Positions 12,942 to 26,299 of a stretch of 64,000 nt of DNA are shown here, in pieces (position 1 is the stretch's first letter; every line of letters starts with the position of its first letter). The position numbers and the translations under genes were made by a program. A model generated the notes under the pieces. It was given only the letters and a program-made list of their open reading frames with translations. It was not told where the DNA came from and made no database searches. The DNA comes from Embiotoca jacksoni (lineage: Eukaryota > Chordata > Actinopteri > Embiotocidae). Location: the NCBI GenBank assembly GCA_022577435.1, contig JAKOON010000007.1, forward strand, positions 8,129,926 to 8,193,925. Reading direction: 5' to 3'.

Positions 12942-15900
12942 TATGTATACAGACACCCAAAAAGACCTAAGTCCATGCATATTTGTTTGCACACGCCGTC
13001 ACACTTTGGTTTGGAGCTATTACAGCTTATTGATGGTGTATTTATTGTAATGAGTCGCATCAATGTGCTATTTGAATTTATGAACCAAGCATCACGATTG
13101 AAGTTCACTCGTTTATTCATGCTTCAGTAACATAATCTACAATGTACATGCAAAATGTGCTGGCATGTACAGTATTTATCAGAGCAAATTAGTGATGTGA
13201 TTAAACAAATGATTAATTATTCATACCTGTCGTTTGATCGCTTATTGACTTTTTATGAAGCAGGCAGCACTAACAAGGCGTTGGTATGACCCACATGCAA
13301 AAGCAATTGGTGACACAGATGTTCAGATATTTAAGCTTGCGCAGAATAAAGTGGCTCCAAAGTTACTCCTCTGGAAATCATGAATGTTTAGTTGTCTGTG
13401 GGAAGCCTACAAATTCACTTGCAGTTGTAGCAAAGTTTTATTTACACTGCAAAAAAACATGAACATCTCCCTCTGAAAGCAAAGGTTAATCATGTTCGGA
13501 ATAATTTAGGTTATATCCCTCTTTTTATCAGTTGACCTTCATGTTGTCAGGCACCAATCTGTGTCCGGTCCTGAAAGGAATTAGTCAGTGATCACAAACC
13601 ACTGCCTGCTGGTTTCCACCCTGTGATTAATCTTACATACGTTGTCACCTTACCTTACATTTGCAGTATGTGAACAGACAGCCAACATGCATCTTAAATG
13701 AGGCAGAATGGCACTTTTGTAAGGAAAAATAATACACCTGCTCCACCCAGATGAGTATGAATATGTGTGACGGCTGCTTGGCATACCATTAATTATGCAA
13801 CGGACACGCTTGTCAAAGTGCATGGCCTCGAGCAGGTCTTTGCCTGTGTGTGGTGTGTCTGACTGCAAACAGATGGGAATGTAAACACACAGGGATGATG
13901 CCTTGTGCTAAACACACAACAGGAGAACTTGGCTTGAGAAAAATACAGGGCTTGGAAAAGAGGTTTCAATTTCTGTCCTTTTAGTTTTGGAGCAGTGGAT
14001 GGGTAATTAGGTAATGACAACCACACAAACAGAGGAGGCAGTTAACTCCGTAGCCTGCAGTCACTACGGCAGATCGTTTTGCGTGTCTGCTTGTACTCTC
14101 AACTTACAGCAAACCTTGTCTTTCCTTTCTGTCCGTTTCCTGATCATTTCGGCCCACATAGCTGAACTGCTTCGCTTATTTCGTTTATCTTTTTCCTGGT
14201 GTTTTCCTCAGCCTAAGTAAACCTGTTGACAGTAATTGTTCCAAAGCCGAGGACCGATGCAAGCATTGACGTGTTTTAATCCACAAATGCAGACATGCAA
14301 GGTACCGATACAACCGTCCTGCCAAGTAAATAGTTGAAGATTTCTTTCCAGACATGGTTTACTATACAACGTGATTCCTGACTTCTATTTTTTTTTCACT
14401 GTACAACAGCTTATGTAAATTCGAACACTGCCCTACATTGCGGCTGACCACAGCCTACAAACACTCAAGTGAGCTTCCTTGAAGCAGACCAGCGTGTTCG
14501 TTACAGATAATGTGGACACACTGTAGTGCACCACGAGGCTGTGATTGTACTAGTGTTATAGGTGTGACGCCATGCAGCCTGCACCTCTACATGATGCATG
14601 CTGACACTCCCAACACGTGTTCTCAGTAAACACAGCACGCAGTTCTGGAGAAAATGTGTACACATCCTGGCACAGTTCAGCAGTATATGTTGAAGTCTTG
14701 TGGATGCAGCTTTGCAGCAGCAGTAACACAATGTGACAAGTTGACCTATGTATTTAAAAGCCTGTTTCCTGGTCATGTCTCGTTTTGTTTTAAGTGTTCT
14801 CAGTGCCGATGCCGGTAGTGTGTTGTCAGCACCATCTGGCACTGTTTACTCTGTTCACCACTGACGGCTATGTTCTGTTTTGTTGGTGTATTCTTGTTTG
14901 ATGGAAGTGTCTAATCCTGTGTCATCTTTCAGGGTTACTTTCACAAATTATTAGAATACTAACGTGCAGTGTATTGTTCAAACCTCTTAGATTGTTCAGT
15001 ATTTATTTATATATATGAAATCCGACAGTAAGTGAAACTTCATATTTGAGAATCCACAAAATGTACAGATGCAACAAAAAGATGTAATTGCAGCAGTTAC
15101 TAGGTAACAATAGTTGGGCGTCATCAAAGAAACTGTGATGTGAATGTGAACACTAATATAAGGAAGGACGCATCATTGTATCATTTCTGTCTTCTGTTGA
15201 TAGTCTGTGGGCAAGGAAGAGATGAGCCACTCTTTGTATGAGTCATAGCCTGTGTTGCAGTCTCCCGCCAAGCCTGGTTACCAACACCAGCAACAACAGC
15301 AACATGCTGCTCCATGACAACTATGTGTGCCCAGGGTGGCGTAACTTTACAATGCAACTGTAAGGAGGTGCCATTGTTTGCTGAGAAAGAATATAAAATA
15401 CACAGTCTCCAGGAAATCAGCTCTTTTGCTGTGAAACACGACTTGAGCATCCTTTTATCGTGTCTCTGCTGCATCCTGACTTAATTCTCAGAGTACTTGT
15501 ATTTATCTCACTCCCACAGCTCCACCCTCTTCATCTACCCCGCCCTCTCCTCTTTTCCCACTTGTCCTGTTTGTTTTTCTTGTGTGTTCTTGAGTGCCTC
15601 CCACCTCTTTGCTCTGAGCCTTTTCCAGTAATTTATGAGTCTATTTGAAATGCTTCTTCTAGGAAGTCAATGAGGGTAGTTTTTGTGTTTTTCTTATGCA
15701 AGTATACTACATTAAAAAAAAATCACGTTTGTTAGTACAAATATATGAACTCAGGATATAATTATTGTTCTCAGTTCCAACTAGCCTCTTTATTACGCCA
15801 CAAAAAGTTTTGATTGTAAACCAAAACTATTTGGTTGCGAGTGAGACCAACAAACCTGTAAGGGAGTTAGTTTACAATCCAAATAATTTTATTCTCAGGT

Positions 15901-16336
15901 CATAGAATTTTTCTTTCAACATTTGATTTTTGATTGCATTGCAAGAAATTTGCTCTAAAAACGTTTTTATTTTTTCAATAAACAGATGTAGAAGTACAGT
16001 ACCATCGTATGTCTTTATACAACGTAAATGTGATTTACTTAAATTTGTTTCTAATTGTTTTACCTACAGTATGTCCTGTCTGTCTGTATTGTTTGCTCAT
16101 TATCATTATCTCTATCATTAAAGATAAATGATTAAAAAAAATATATATATATATTTATTTTTGAAATTATGAAAATGATTTTGATTCCATGATTTTGAGG
16201 GTTTATCAGATGCTTTCTACGCTTATCACTATTTCTCTGCTCTGGAAAGTTCTCATAATTTTGTCTTCCATCTGGACGATCGCTGGTAAACAGTAGAAAT
16301 ATTGTGCTCATATTACAGAGTAATCTAGCAGATATG

Positions 16337-16363
16337 TAAGGCATCCTGCAGGAGGATGCCTTA
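16337..16363. repeat. Perfect hairpin, 11-bp stem, 5-nt loop
   Basis: TAAGGCATCCT at 16337-16347 is the exact reverse complement of AGGATGCCTTA at 16353-16363, with loop GCAGG. There is no U-run on either side and pairing does not extend into the flanks, so it is neither a bacterial-type terminator nor a convincing microRNA precursor. Confidence 0.9.
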
Positions 16364-17328
16364 AAATGAAGGTTACCTCCATCAGCTGTTTGAGATGTTG
16401 CTCTCATCACAACTAGGTCATCCCCATCCATGTGAGAAGGTCAAATCCTCTGCGTGGCTTTTCTGTTTATTACTGTAGATTAGGAGCTCCTTTCATCCTC
16501 CTCTCTACTTAAAACTTAGCACACCACATTACCTTGAGGGAACAGACGAAACATAATCAAGGGGAATAAAGGGATTTCCTGGGGGCTCTTGTACACCTAG
16601 CGATCTGGGATGCCTGGCAATATTCATTACATGGGAGGCACGTGTGTTTGCTTCAACAGAGACCGGTTTGACCATGAGAACTTGACCATAAACTGTCCCA
16701 ACAGACGCTCAACACGTAATGCCTGAAACCCTGTTATTGTTTAATTGTCTTTGGTTTTAGCTCATTGTAGCCTTCATTCTGTCATTTCTTTTTAAAATAC
16801 TTGACAAAAGTTCACAGAAATGTGAAAATATGCACCTGTTTGGCCACATTTAATGTTGTCAGTATCGCTTTTATTTTCTAAAGGCCTCTCAGACAAAGTA
16901 AACGCAAACTGAGACTGCGTCCTCACTAATATATTTTTTTATTTTAAAACAAAAAGTATCTCTGTCCATATTAACACATTTCACATGGCCAATTATGTAC
17001 ACTGGGCATGCCACCCATCACTGGTGTTGCACCGTATTTAGAGATCCAACACATTCTGTGATCTGTCCTGATATAATCCTAACCCCGACCCCATCCCACT
17101 CCTCATCTAAACCCTACCAAACTAACCAACACTGCAGATCACAGAATCAGACGAGTCAGCAAATACAGTGGATCACCAGTGCTCCAGTTAGTGCTGATAA
17201 CATCTCTGGACGCGGGAACTGTTGCAAATTGCTTGAATAACAGCTTACCTCGTGCACGTGTAAGCGGCAGCATCATAAAACGATCAATTTAACAGCCGCT
17301 AGCTAAAACAGCAAGGTCAACAATGCCC

Positions 17329-17349
17329 TTAATTCACTGCGTGAATTAA
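17329..17349. repeat. Perfect hairpin, 9-bp stem, 3-nt loop
   Basis: TTAATTCAC and GTGAATTAA flank the loop TGC. The arms contain TTAATT/AATTAA words, so the palindrome could equally be paired homeodomain-type sites. No function is shown by sequence alone. Confidence 0.85.
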
Positions 17350-18335
17350 CTATTGGAAGTCAAGGATGATTCCATTTGCTTTCTTCCTAAAAATTGTCGT
17401 GTGATGGGGCGTGACGACTCATTACTGATAAGACCCAATAGGAAAGCGAACATGAGTGTCATTGTTTTTAAAAGTCTCTGTTTTCTACCTATATAGACTA
17501 AAAGGTCATTCCCAAGTTTTCAAATTCAGATTATATCAGTAGTGTTTTCAAAAGTCTCCATTTTAAGAGGAGTGTAAACTCCAGATGTAAACTTCACTTG
17601 TGCTTTAAGAAATGAAAATGCATTAGTGTGAATGTTGACTGAAAGACAGAGAGAAGGGCAAACTCCTTTTATACAAAATGGATGAAGTAGGTTCCCCTTT
17701 AAAAAGTAAAGAACAGTAACATTGCAAAGCTAAACTGGATCCAGAGTGAGAAATCTGTCCACGTGAGCCTTGTTAGAGCCTCGTCAGAACGTTTTTAATT
17801 GTAATCTTGTGGGCCACAAACACAGAGTCAGACACAGACAGAAAGACGGAAAAGCAAGAATAAGGTCACTGTGTTAAAAACTCGTGGGGCCGTCCTGCTG
17901 AGAGAGGCAATTTTTTTGTTTAACAAGCGTCTTCCTGCCGTACCAGACCAAACATCACCAAACCTTTTAACCTTAGAAAAGAGTTGGAAAACAGATGATG
18001 ATGTCAACCCATGGAGCTCAGCAGCTTCTTTTTCTTTTTTTTAATCTGCTTCCTGTTTACCCTGTTCTGTGCCTGCATCTGATAGTGGGAGCGTAGGAAA
18101 CACCTACTGCTCAGCTCCGCTGTGGCGAATGTCAACAGCAGATATTGTCACCAGACCCCTTAGCAGACCTTATAAGGACAGACCTCTGTTGGCTTTCCAC
18201 CTCTGAGAGAAAGCAGAGGGAAGTGTTAGAGGAGAAGATAGAATCAGAGAGGGGAATGATGAAATGGTTAAAGAATGACAGAAGAAAAGTAACATTAACC
18301 TAAAGGGGGGCACATACAAACAACAATCAGATGTT

Positions 18336-18359
18336 AGACTGAGGAAACCCCCTCAGTCT
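18336..18359. repeat. Perfect hairpin, 9-bp stem, 6-nt loop
   Basis: AGACTGAGG and CCTCAGTCT are exact reverse complements around AAACCC. It is too short for a microRNA precursor. Confidence 0.85.
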
Positions 18360-21300
18360 GAGTCACCATCAGGAAGCGAGCCAGACCCAGACAGCCTTTC
18401 CACCTAAAATCCTCCTCAACCCTTTCCCCCTTCACTCCTAAAACTGGGAGGGCTGTCTGGTCTATAAAAAGTCAAGTGCAAACTGTTCTTTGTTTCTTGA
18501 AGAGGTACAAACAACCGATCAACAAGTTACTTTGACTATCAAAATACATCTGTTCAGTTTCAGAGGAGTTGTTTCATTTTCTGAGGAGAGTTATTTCCCA
18601 TTTATTGTACTTGTGTTTGTTTGTTTGTTGCTCTTGGCCTCACTGTTACATGGTTACTATGGAAACAGTCAATGGTTATAAACAATAATCTGAAAAGAGG
18701 AAGTGAGGGGAAACTTTAGGAACAAAGTGTGACTTTCTGAACTGTAAATACAAATCAACCACATGGTAGATGCCGAAAGAAAAATATGAATAGAGTCCAA
18801 TCAGCGCTGCACGTCTCTTATTGACACATAATCATCCACTTATTAGAAAAAGAAAAAAAAATGTTTTGGAGGAAATGACTTGCTCTCACTGAGACAAAGT
18901 TCCTCTTTTAACCAACTGACTCTGTTGATGAGAACTGCTAAGTCCTGCTCTTCTCTCACTATTGGCCATATTGGGTAAGAAAAAAAACTGAATTTGTGCA
19001 AAACGATTGGCTGCTGAAGATGTCATACCACCCTGTCGTCACTGTGACAAGCTCACACTGCAGTTTCTAAAGCGGGTACATTACGTCGTGCTTCTATAAT
19101 TCAGTGTAAAAATCAACACTACTGGTTGTCAATGATCCTGTTGATACAGAGGTGTTTGCACAAGAGTTTCATTCATCTGCTCCACCCCTCACAACCAAAA
19201 TGACCCCATTTCATCGTCAGCGGAGTTGAGGGGGTTCAATGCAATTCATTCAGCCTAAATATGCTGAGTGGATGTTAACTGATAAACGTTTGTTTCAGCT
19301 CTGCTGCTTTGCCCCAGAGAGGAATTCTTTTCGATGTTTGGTTTTAGATAAATTAGTGTTCTCAGCTGTCGCACCAAATCCAGAAAATGTTCCTTTATGT
19401 TGTTGTTTATTTGTTATTACTAATTTGACCTGTTATATCATAAGGCACTTTTAGCAAAAACACTTTTATATAAATTAATTGTAATCCTATATTGTGTAAA
19501 ATATGAGGTTGCTTTCCGTTGTTGTGAGAGAAAGCATCTGGACACGCAAGTCACATTTCTAATTCTCATTATGATTCTGATATACAGCACAGCTCATGTT
19601 TGTTTTCCTTCAGGGAGGGGAAGAAGCACCCATTATTAGTGTACCAATAGAGTTGGGGGCCCCATAATTTATTTTTCCAGCGATGACTTCACCTCCACAG
19701 TATGGTCTTTTCTTGGCCTCCAACTCAACTTTTCCCCCATTATCTGAGTCAGCCACATCCCAGATTCATGTGCTTCTATTTTTGGGCCCTAATTTCCATC
19801 ACTTCACCGGTAGGCAGACGTATATAATTGTGCTTTTTTTTTTTTTATTTTTTTTTTTAATGGAAAAGGGGAAAATGGTGCCCTATTTCGACCAGAACAC
19901 AGTCAGCTTAAAGAGGCCTGATGCTGTGGCACCGGGATTAACTGCACAAAGATGTTTGAAGCCACCCCAAGGTCAGCAGCTTGGACTCAAGTTGCCTACT
20001 GTAGCTGCCAGGGTGTTTAGGAGACAAGCCATGACTGAAAATGTGGGTCAAACCCAACACCCTGTAAATCCACATGTCTGAAATTGGAATGAAAGGATTC
20101 ATTAACGCCACCATGAGCACATGCAGTATAAGAGCAAATACATACATATAACAAGTTTATGACCAGTTCAAAATATAGTTTTTAAGTATGTCACATATTA
20201 TGTGCAATACTATATACTCTGCAATGATATAAATCACTCAATAAGCACTTTTATGACACTAACAAAAATAAAAACAGAAGTTCAATTTATTCTTGCCATG
20301 GCTGGCTGGTTTATTATTTCCTGTTAGTGAGACGGTGAAACATGAAACAAAAATGTTCCCAATTTCTAAATATTTTCCTCATTTTAGTGTCATTCATGAA
20401 GATGAGCAGTGTCTCTCTCTGTGAATCCAGTTCATGGTACCGGAGTTACTGTTTGAAGTGATAACCTGGCGAGTAAAATGTCCAGCCCTTAACAGATAGC
20501 TGCCAGCAGCCAAAACAAGGGCTGGACCAGTCCCAATCCCATTAACAAAGTCATGAATGGATGCCTCACCGTATAAATAGTGCTGTGTTTTTTTTCCAGC
20601 TCAGGTGGGGACGTTCCACATGTAGAACAAACACAGTAATTCACATTCTTTGCCAGAGGTGACTGACCTAAAGGAAGGGCAGGCACACACTCATGATGGG
20701 GCACACCCACTCCCTCAAAGCTTTAACTACGGCTATTTCTTCTGCTCCGAGAGGACGGTTCTGAAAAAGATATACATTATATCAGTGCCAGGAGCAAAAA
20801 CAGAGAGTGCTAAAGTTAGCTTGTGCAGGAACAGCACTGTATGCAGGGACTGGAGGCCATATGGTTTATATTAATTCTCCTCTCTCCAACTGTGTGTTCA
20901 AAGCAGTTTAATAAATCTGTGTTGTTTTAATTGGTCTCACTTTTAAGTCAGAGCTCATTTCAAAGCTTTTCTTTTTTTTTCTAGGTTGAACTAAACTCAT
21001 TCAAAGAAAATGTCACAATTCGGCAAAGCAAGAAAAAGGGAAACAAAAAACAATTCAATTAACCGATTGGTCACCATTTGTGTAGCTGATCAAGCGGCAA
21101 ATTAAAAGTAATTCATTTTAAATAAATCCTAATACACACAAAGAAACTGTCACAGTGTGCTTCCTTTGAGCTTTGAATTAGCTGTCAAATTTAAATCCAT
21201 GCCAGAGCCCACTAAGTGTTCTAAATGGATTGGCAAGGATCAATGTCACTCGTCGGTTTCTAACAACCAGACAGTGTAGTTTCATACTGACCTCCTCAAA

Positions 21301-22956
21301 GTGAGTTGCCGTTTGAATAAAAATGAACAGTAATATGACACAGAAATTTAAAACATCATAACTACCCTGACCTGATGTGCTGGTTGCCTTACATGCTGCC
21401 AAAACAGCTCCGACCTACAGAGGCATAGATTACAAGGCTTCTGAAGGTGTCATGTGATATCTGGCATCAAGACCTTAGAAGATCCTTAAATCCTGTAAAT
21501 TGTGAATTGGAGCCGCCACAGAACTGTCCCTTCGTAGTTTGTCCCTTGTCAGACTAAAATGCTCTGACCAAGACATCTGACCCTAAAGATTTAGTCTCAA
21601 GGAAAAACTGATAAGATTTTTGTCGTCATATCTCAGAAATGCCTTGGGTGACTTTCTGTAAATTTGGCACAAAACGTTCACTTGGACTCAAGGATGCATT
21701 AATTATTACAATTTTGGTGGTGAAAGGTCAGTGTTACTCTATGTCTGTCCCATTGCTGCAAATGCACAATTAAAATTTCAAATCATATGGTCACATCAAA
21801 TATTAATAAGTTTAGGTATGTTAACTTGTGCAAGTTTTCAAAAGAACAATGAACAATCGTTGGGCTCTCTGAAAGTGAAGCTCAAAGATTCATAACAGAG
21901 AGGTGAAAAAAAAAAGCCTGTGAATATCAAAGCAATCCACCACTTCCATCCTTAATCACATAGATCAAAAGGGCTTTGATCCACTGGAGGGACCTCTATT
22001 CTTTCTCCATGGCCTGTCTGTAATTAGTTTAGCAGAAAGCCTGTAATATCTCAAATTAACAATCATCAGTAAAGAATGTGTACAGCTCTTCTCTTAAATA
22101 GTGGCAAATGCAGCTGTATACAGCTGTAACAACCCCTCCCTTTGACTGACTTAGCGAGATTCAAAGCAAAAACAAGCAGTGAGCAAGTTGTATGGGAATG
22201 GGAAAAGAGGAAATCTGTCGTCTATTAGTGACCATTTTATTTAGGGGAAGAATAAAAAGCTATTATTAGAGCAAGATGCTGGGGGAGAAAACAACAGCAG
22301 CATGTTATGCAAAACAAAAACAGGAATACAAATGACATAACAACTTCTACAAATATAGTTTGAACGCCACCGCTCTATTGTTAGCAGTACGTTTCTGCTC
22401 TACATTGTTCTTGATTCTCAGATTTTTACCGGATTGGGAGAGCAGTAATGCATGTGAGCCCTGAAACTGACAAGTAGTGAGGAGAAAAAAAAGAGAAAAC
22501 GTGGCGGGATAAAGATAATACAAACATTTCCAGGATCAACATGACATGCAGTGGTCACCCTGTTGGCTGAAAAAAAATGTCTCTTTGGAAATACAAGAGA
22601 GTGAAAAGCTGTGCCGAGTCACTCCTGCAAAGAAAAAACACAACATGGATGCTTTGGAGATGAGTTCAAAGAAAATCCTGAAACATAGGATTTGACAGGT
22701 TTTGATGGTTGTGACCTTTTACCGTCTTGAGTGTGGTTTCCAACAAAAAAAAAACAGGTCAAAAATAAAATGTGTTTGGCAGGGTGGCATCGCAGGTTCG
22801 TGCTTATGAGAGCCTAAACCTGCAGGAAGGAGGAAGCCATTTGCTTTTGCTTTTCTTTTGGAGAGTTTTGGGCAGAGTTATTAACATAACGTGGGAAGGC
22901 GATGAAAGGAAGGCACAGAGGGAAGGCTGAAGGGTGAGAGACAGACAGAAAAAAAC

Positions 22957-22980
22957 AGAGAGAGAGAGAGAGAGAGAGAG
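22957..22980. repeat. (GA)n microsatellite
   Basis: A 24-base AG/GA run that produces serine/leucine-rich or arginine/glutamate-rich open frames on either strand. Not coding. Confidence 0.95.
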
Positions 22981-23659
22981 GCTGGTCTTTGCTTCTTTGC
23001 TCCAGCAAGCCATCTATCTTTGGCTGTGCTCACGCCCCAGCTGCTGCTGGTTCAAAGTACGGTCACTGGCAGGGAACCAGCAAAAGGCTGTGAAAAACAC
23101 CCACGCAGCCACTTCACACACAGAGGGAAGCAAAAAAGAAACAGAATGTATTTGGAACAAATGAATGTCTCCGACTCAAACCCGGTGTCACCTGCACCAG
23201 AACTACAGGGGAACTTAGATTAGCGAATCCAGTGACAGGATTGCTGAATTTAATGTTTAATCAGCCTGTAAAAAAAAAAAAAAAAAACCTTGTGAATGCC
23301 GGGGATGGTGGATAGATTAGTTTAACCTAAATGTTCATTCAGTAATAAGTATTAGTTTTAAGAAACTCGTAGTTTGGTGACACCATTCAATTTCCCATAT
23401 CATGTTAAATTGGCAGTAAATGCAATGATCACAATGTAAAAAAGTTGAGCAGCATGTTGTTTACGAGTATATAAGATTAGAGTGCAGACACAGTACACAT
23501 ATACATGCAGGTAAATCAGAGGGGGGAGGCTGGAGTTATGCAGGTAAGCAGTCATGTTTAAGTAATTGTACTTACCTACTTTAGTTAATTTGGTTAGGCA
23601 ATGGTGAGCTGCAGCATGGAGGTCACATAGCATATTTTCAATTTACCCGATACCCACCA

Positions 23660-23662
<3 letters not shown>

Positions 23663-23727
<65 letters not shown>

Positions 23728-23729
23728 TT
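23663..23729. repeat. (AT)n followed by poly(T)
   Basis: About 24 AT units (23663-23710) run directly into 19 T (23711-23729). The same order, AT array then T run, recurs at 51.2 kb. Confidence 0.97.
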
Positions 23730-24072
23730 AACCGCAATAATCACCTGAGTACACAGAGACTCTATATCAGCTGTTGGTCTCCTTCACTTTTGGTCCTGTG
23801 CCAAACGATCTAGGGCAAGGTGTGGATGTAAATGTATGATTGTGCAGATATGTGGTTTGCATTTCTCTAGAATGCAGTATGAATGAACGCTTAAATCACC
23901 TTATTATGTGCATGTAAGGTGTTTGTGCCAGTGTCCTTGGCCTTGCCAGTGTGCGTGTGTTCCCCCGTTGCACGTGTCCCTTCGTAGGCATTGCAGGTGA
24001 GCAGAGACGTGTCCATGAACCATGCAAAACCTTATACTGCTGGATAAGACTGACTGCGAGTTCAACAATATA

Positions 24073-24074
<2 letters not shown>

Positions 24075-24126
<52 letters not shown>
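24075..24126. repeat. (CA)n microsatellite, about 26 units
   Basis: A perfect CA run. Minus-strand Cys-Val open frames over it are artefacts. Confidence 0.97.
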
Positions 24127-24127
<1 letters not shown>

Positions 24128-24592
24128 GTCGGAAGATTTCCTTGTAAGGACTGGCTTGTTCTTGGAGTGTGAACGTGACTGTGCCAGTGCTGCTGTAGCT
24201 ATTGTTTGAACTCGTCTGACATGTCTAGGTCACCGCTGATACAATGCTCTGTTTTGTTTTTCTTTGGCAAAATAGGTGGTGAAGGTGTGGAAAAAGAGTC
24301 GGGGGGGAGGAGGAGGAGGGGGTGGAGGCCTGCTTCCTATGGCAACCACTTGTGGCATGATTAATGACTGACTTCCAGGGAAGCAAGGCAGCGCCTTAAT
24401 TATATCCAAATAAGTCAGTGTAGTGGATGAGCTGTTCTGTCTTCTGTTGATTAGCCCTTACTCAAGAAGGGGCAGTATATTGATGAACTTGAAAAACTTG
24501 AAAGAACATGAACTACTACAGTTCAAAAAAAAAATATAGACTGAATGGGGAATTTCCACAGTATTTATTGGTGTTATATATTGGTGTTGTCT

Positions 24593-24788
24593 ATAAATTG
24601 CCCTTAGGTGTGAATGAGAGCGTGAATGGTCTTTGTTTCCGTCTGTCTCTATGTGGCCCTGTGATGGACTGGCGATCTGTCCAGGGTGTAACCCTGCCTT
24701 CGTCCTAAGTGAGCTGGGATAAGTCCCAGCCCCCCCGTGACCCTGTTCAGGATAAGGCGGGTATAGATAATGGATGGATGGATGGATA
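24593..24788 (+). mobile_element. L2/Maui-type LINE or SINE 3' tail
   Basis: The copy begins AAATTGCCCTTAGGTGTGAA, passes through TGTCTCTATGTGGCCCTGTG and GGACTGGCGATCTGTCCAGG (24666-24685), then GAGCTGGGATAAGTCCCAGC and GGATAAGGCGGGTATAGA, and ends in TGGATGGATGGATGGA. This order is the well-known 3' end of fish L2-type LINEs and of SINEs that share their tail. No reverse transcriptase frame is present, so the copy is a 5'-truncated LINE or a SINE remnant. The orientation is set by the TGGA-type 3' tail. Confidence 0.8.
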
Positions 24789-26195
24789 TTGGTGTTGGTG
24801 CCAATGAACGATTGGTTGCCACAAATGACGGGGATGTCATTCTTTGCTTCTTCTCAGGTCGCTTTTATGGAGATTCAAATATTGGTCCTTCCAAAGCAAT
24901 ACGCTTAGAACTTGTCCAATTCTCCACCTCTTTGCCATTTAATCTCTTTATGTTGTGACATGAGCTTTCTTAACTAATCGTGAATACACTTAAACGGTTC
25001 CTTCATGTCAGTGAATTTTTTTGATGTCCTCTCAAAACCCTACCACCTGCTCTGAACTTGAGATGAGTCATGAACATAATGCTGCAAACCAAATAAGTAG
25101 GTATGTACAGATACAGAGGAACAGTTTAAAGCAATTATGCAATGTGATGTGTGTAATGAGCGTATAAAACCTCAATTATCAATGGCAATGAGAATGTATC
25201 CACTTGCTTAACTTTCTGAAGAATTACCATCCCAGGGGCAACAACACCCTCTCATAAAAGTCCAAGTTTCTCTTTAATTAGGTGTGAGATCATTTATTAT
25301 CTGTAAACTATGAAGCCTGAGAAGGCTGCGCTGATTTATGATCACGATTACAAAACCCAGGCGCTAAAAATCACCTTTTCTCTCTTAGTCTCTTGTAAAA
25401 TGGAGATAATGAACATATAACAAATAGTACCATTATATCTTGTATATTTATACTATACTGGATAAATACACTACATGATGATACTATAGAAAATACCACT
25501 GAGCATGTCACAAAAGAAACAAAATGTTTTTACTAACAGGAAACAGAAAGTGAGCCCTGCCCTCTCACTTCCTATAGACCAGATTTATTGATAACACTTC
25601 AAGTATCAGGCAGCTACAGTACTGTAGATACACAGTTTCGTAGGGGCACAACTGGGGCAATAGATAAAACAGTCACAGTACACAATTTTGCCACATTTAC
25701 ATGACATGGCAATCTCTGTTATTCAACACTAGAATAATAGAAACTATACAACAGGCAAAAAAAAAAAAAAATCATGCATCACCAATACTCAAACTAAGCG
25801 ATAAGGCATGAGAGACATGAAGCGACAACAGATTGTGGATTGAGCACATTGTCTATGTCACCATATTCTTCGGTCACTAGCAACATAATGCAGAAGACTC
25901 AAAATGTATTTTTTATATTTCATTTTCTAGAGCCAAAATACGTAACAGATCGATATGTAGCTTAAGAATGTAAAAGTGTGTCGAGCGAATATGAAACCTA
26001 AACAAAGGGAGGAGACATAAATCCTTCTCGAGGTAGCTCAAAATAAAAATGTATGCTGTAGCGTCAGGATTCAGGGCTTTCATTGAAGTTTGTGTGCGAC
26101 GTACTGCATTTCCGAGCAATGCCCTGAGGAGCTGACCAGGTACAGTGAGCCATATTCCAGCTCATCAGATTAGCAGTGCCATGCTGCTGCATGCA

Positions 26196-26198
<3 letters not shown>
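24789..26198. other. Non-coding interval, no gene seen
   Basis: AT-rich unique-looking sequence with an A15 run near 25757-25771. No supportable exon, RNA or recognisable repeat. Confidence 0.5.
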
Positions 26199-26283
<85 letters not shown>

Positions 26284-26299
26284 TGTGTGTGTGGGTGTG
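26199..26299. repeat. (GT)n microsatellite, about 100 bases
   Basis: The array is pure for about 80 bases, with GGGTG interruptions at its right end. It is among the longest dinucleotide arrays in the window. Frames on both strands read as Cys-Val or Thr-His and are not coding. Confidence 0.97.

Larger units (their letters stand above)
12942..22954. other. Long non-coding interval, no gene seen
   Basis: Ten kilobases without a supportable gene. It contains three short perfect hairpins (listed separately), AT and T runs (16134-16154; about 19835-19860), and AT-rich unique sequence. Open frames of up to about 130 codons occur but include homopolymer-coded residues and lack family signatures. 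It may be intergenic or intronic. Confidence 0.5.
22981..24592. other. Non-coding interval with AT and CA arrays
   Basis: No gene is supported. It contains an A17 run at 23271-23287, two microsatellites listed separately, and a short G/GA-rich patch at 24302-24328. Confidence 0.5.

Noticed and set aside
16337..16363. MicroRNA precursor
   Set aside because: The stem is 11 bp and pairing does not extend into the flanks; a precursor needs about 22 or more paired bases per arm.
19683..20081. Plus-strand frame of 132 codons
   Set aside because: It crosses two T-rich runs that supply its Phe stretch, and has no domain, no conserved motif and no splice or promoter context.
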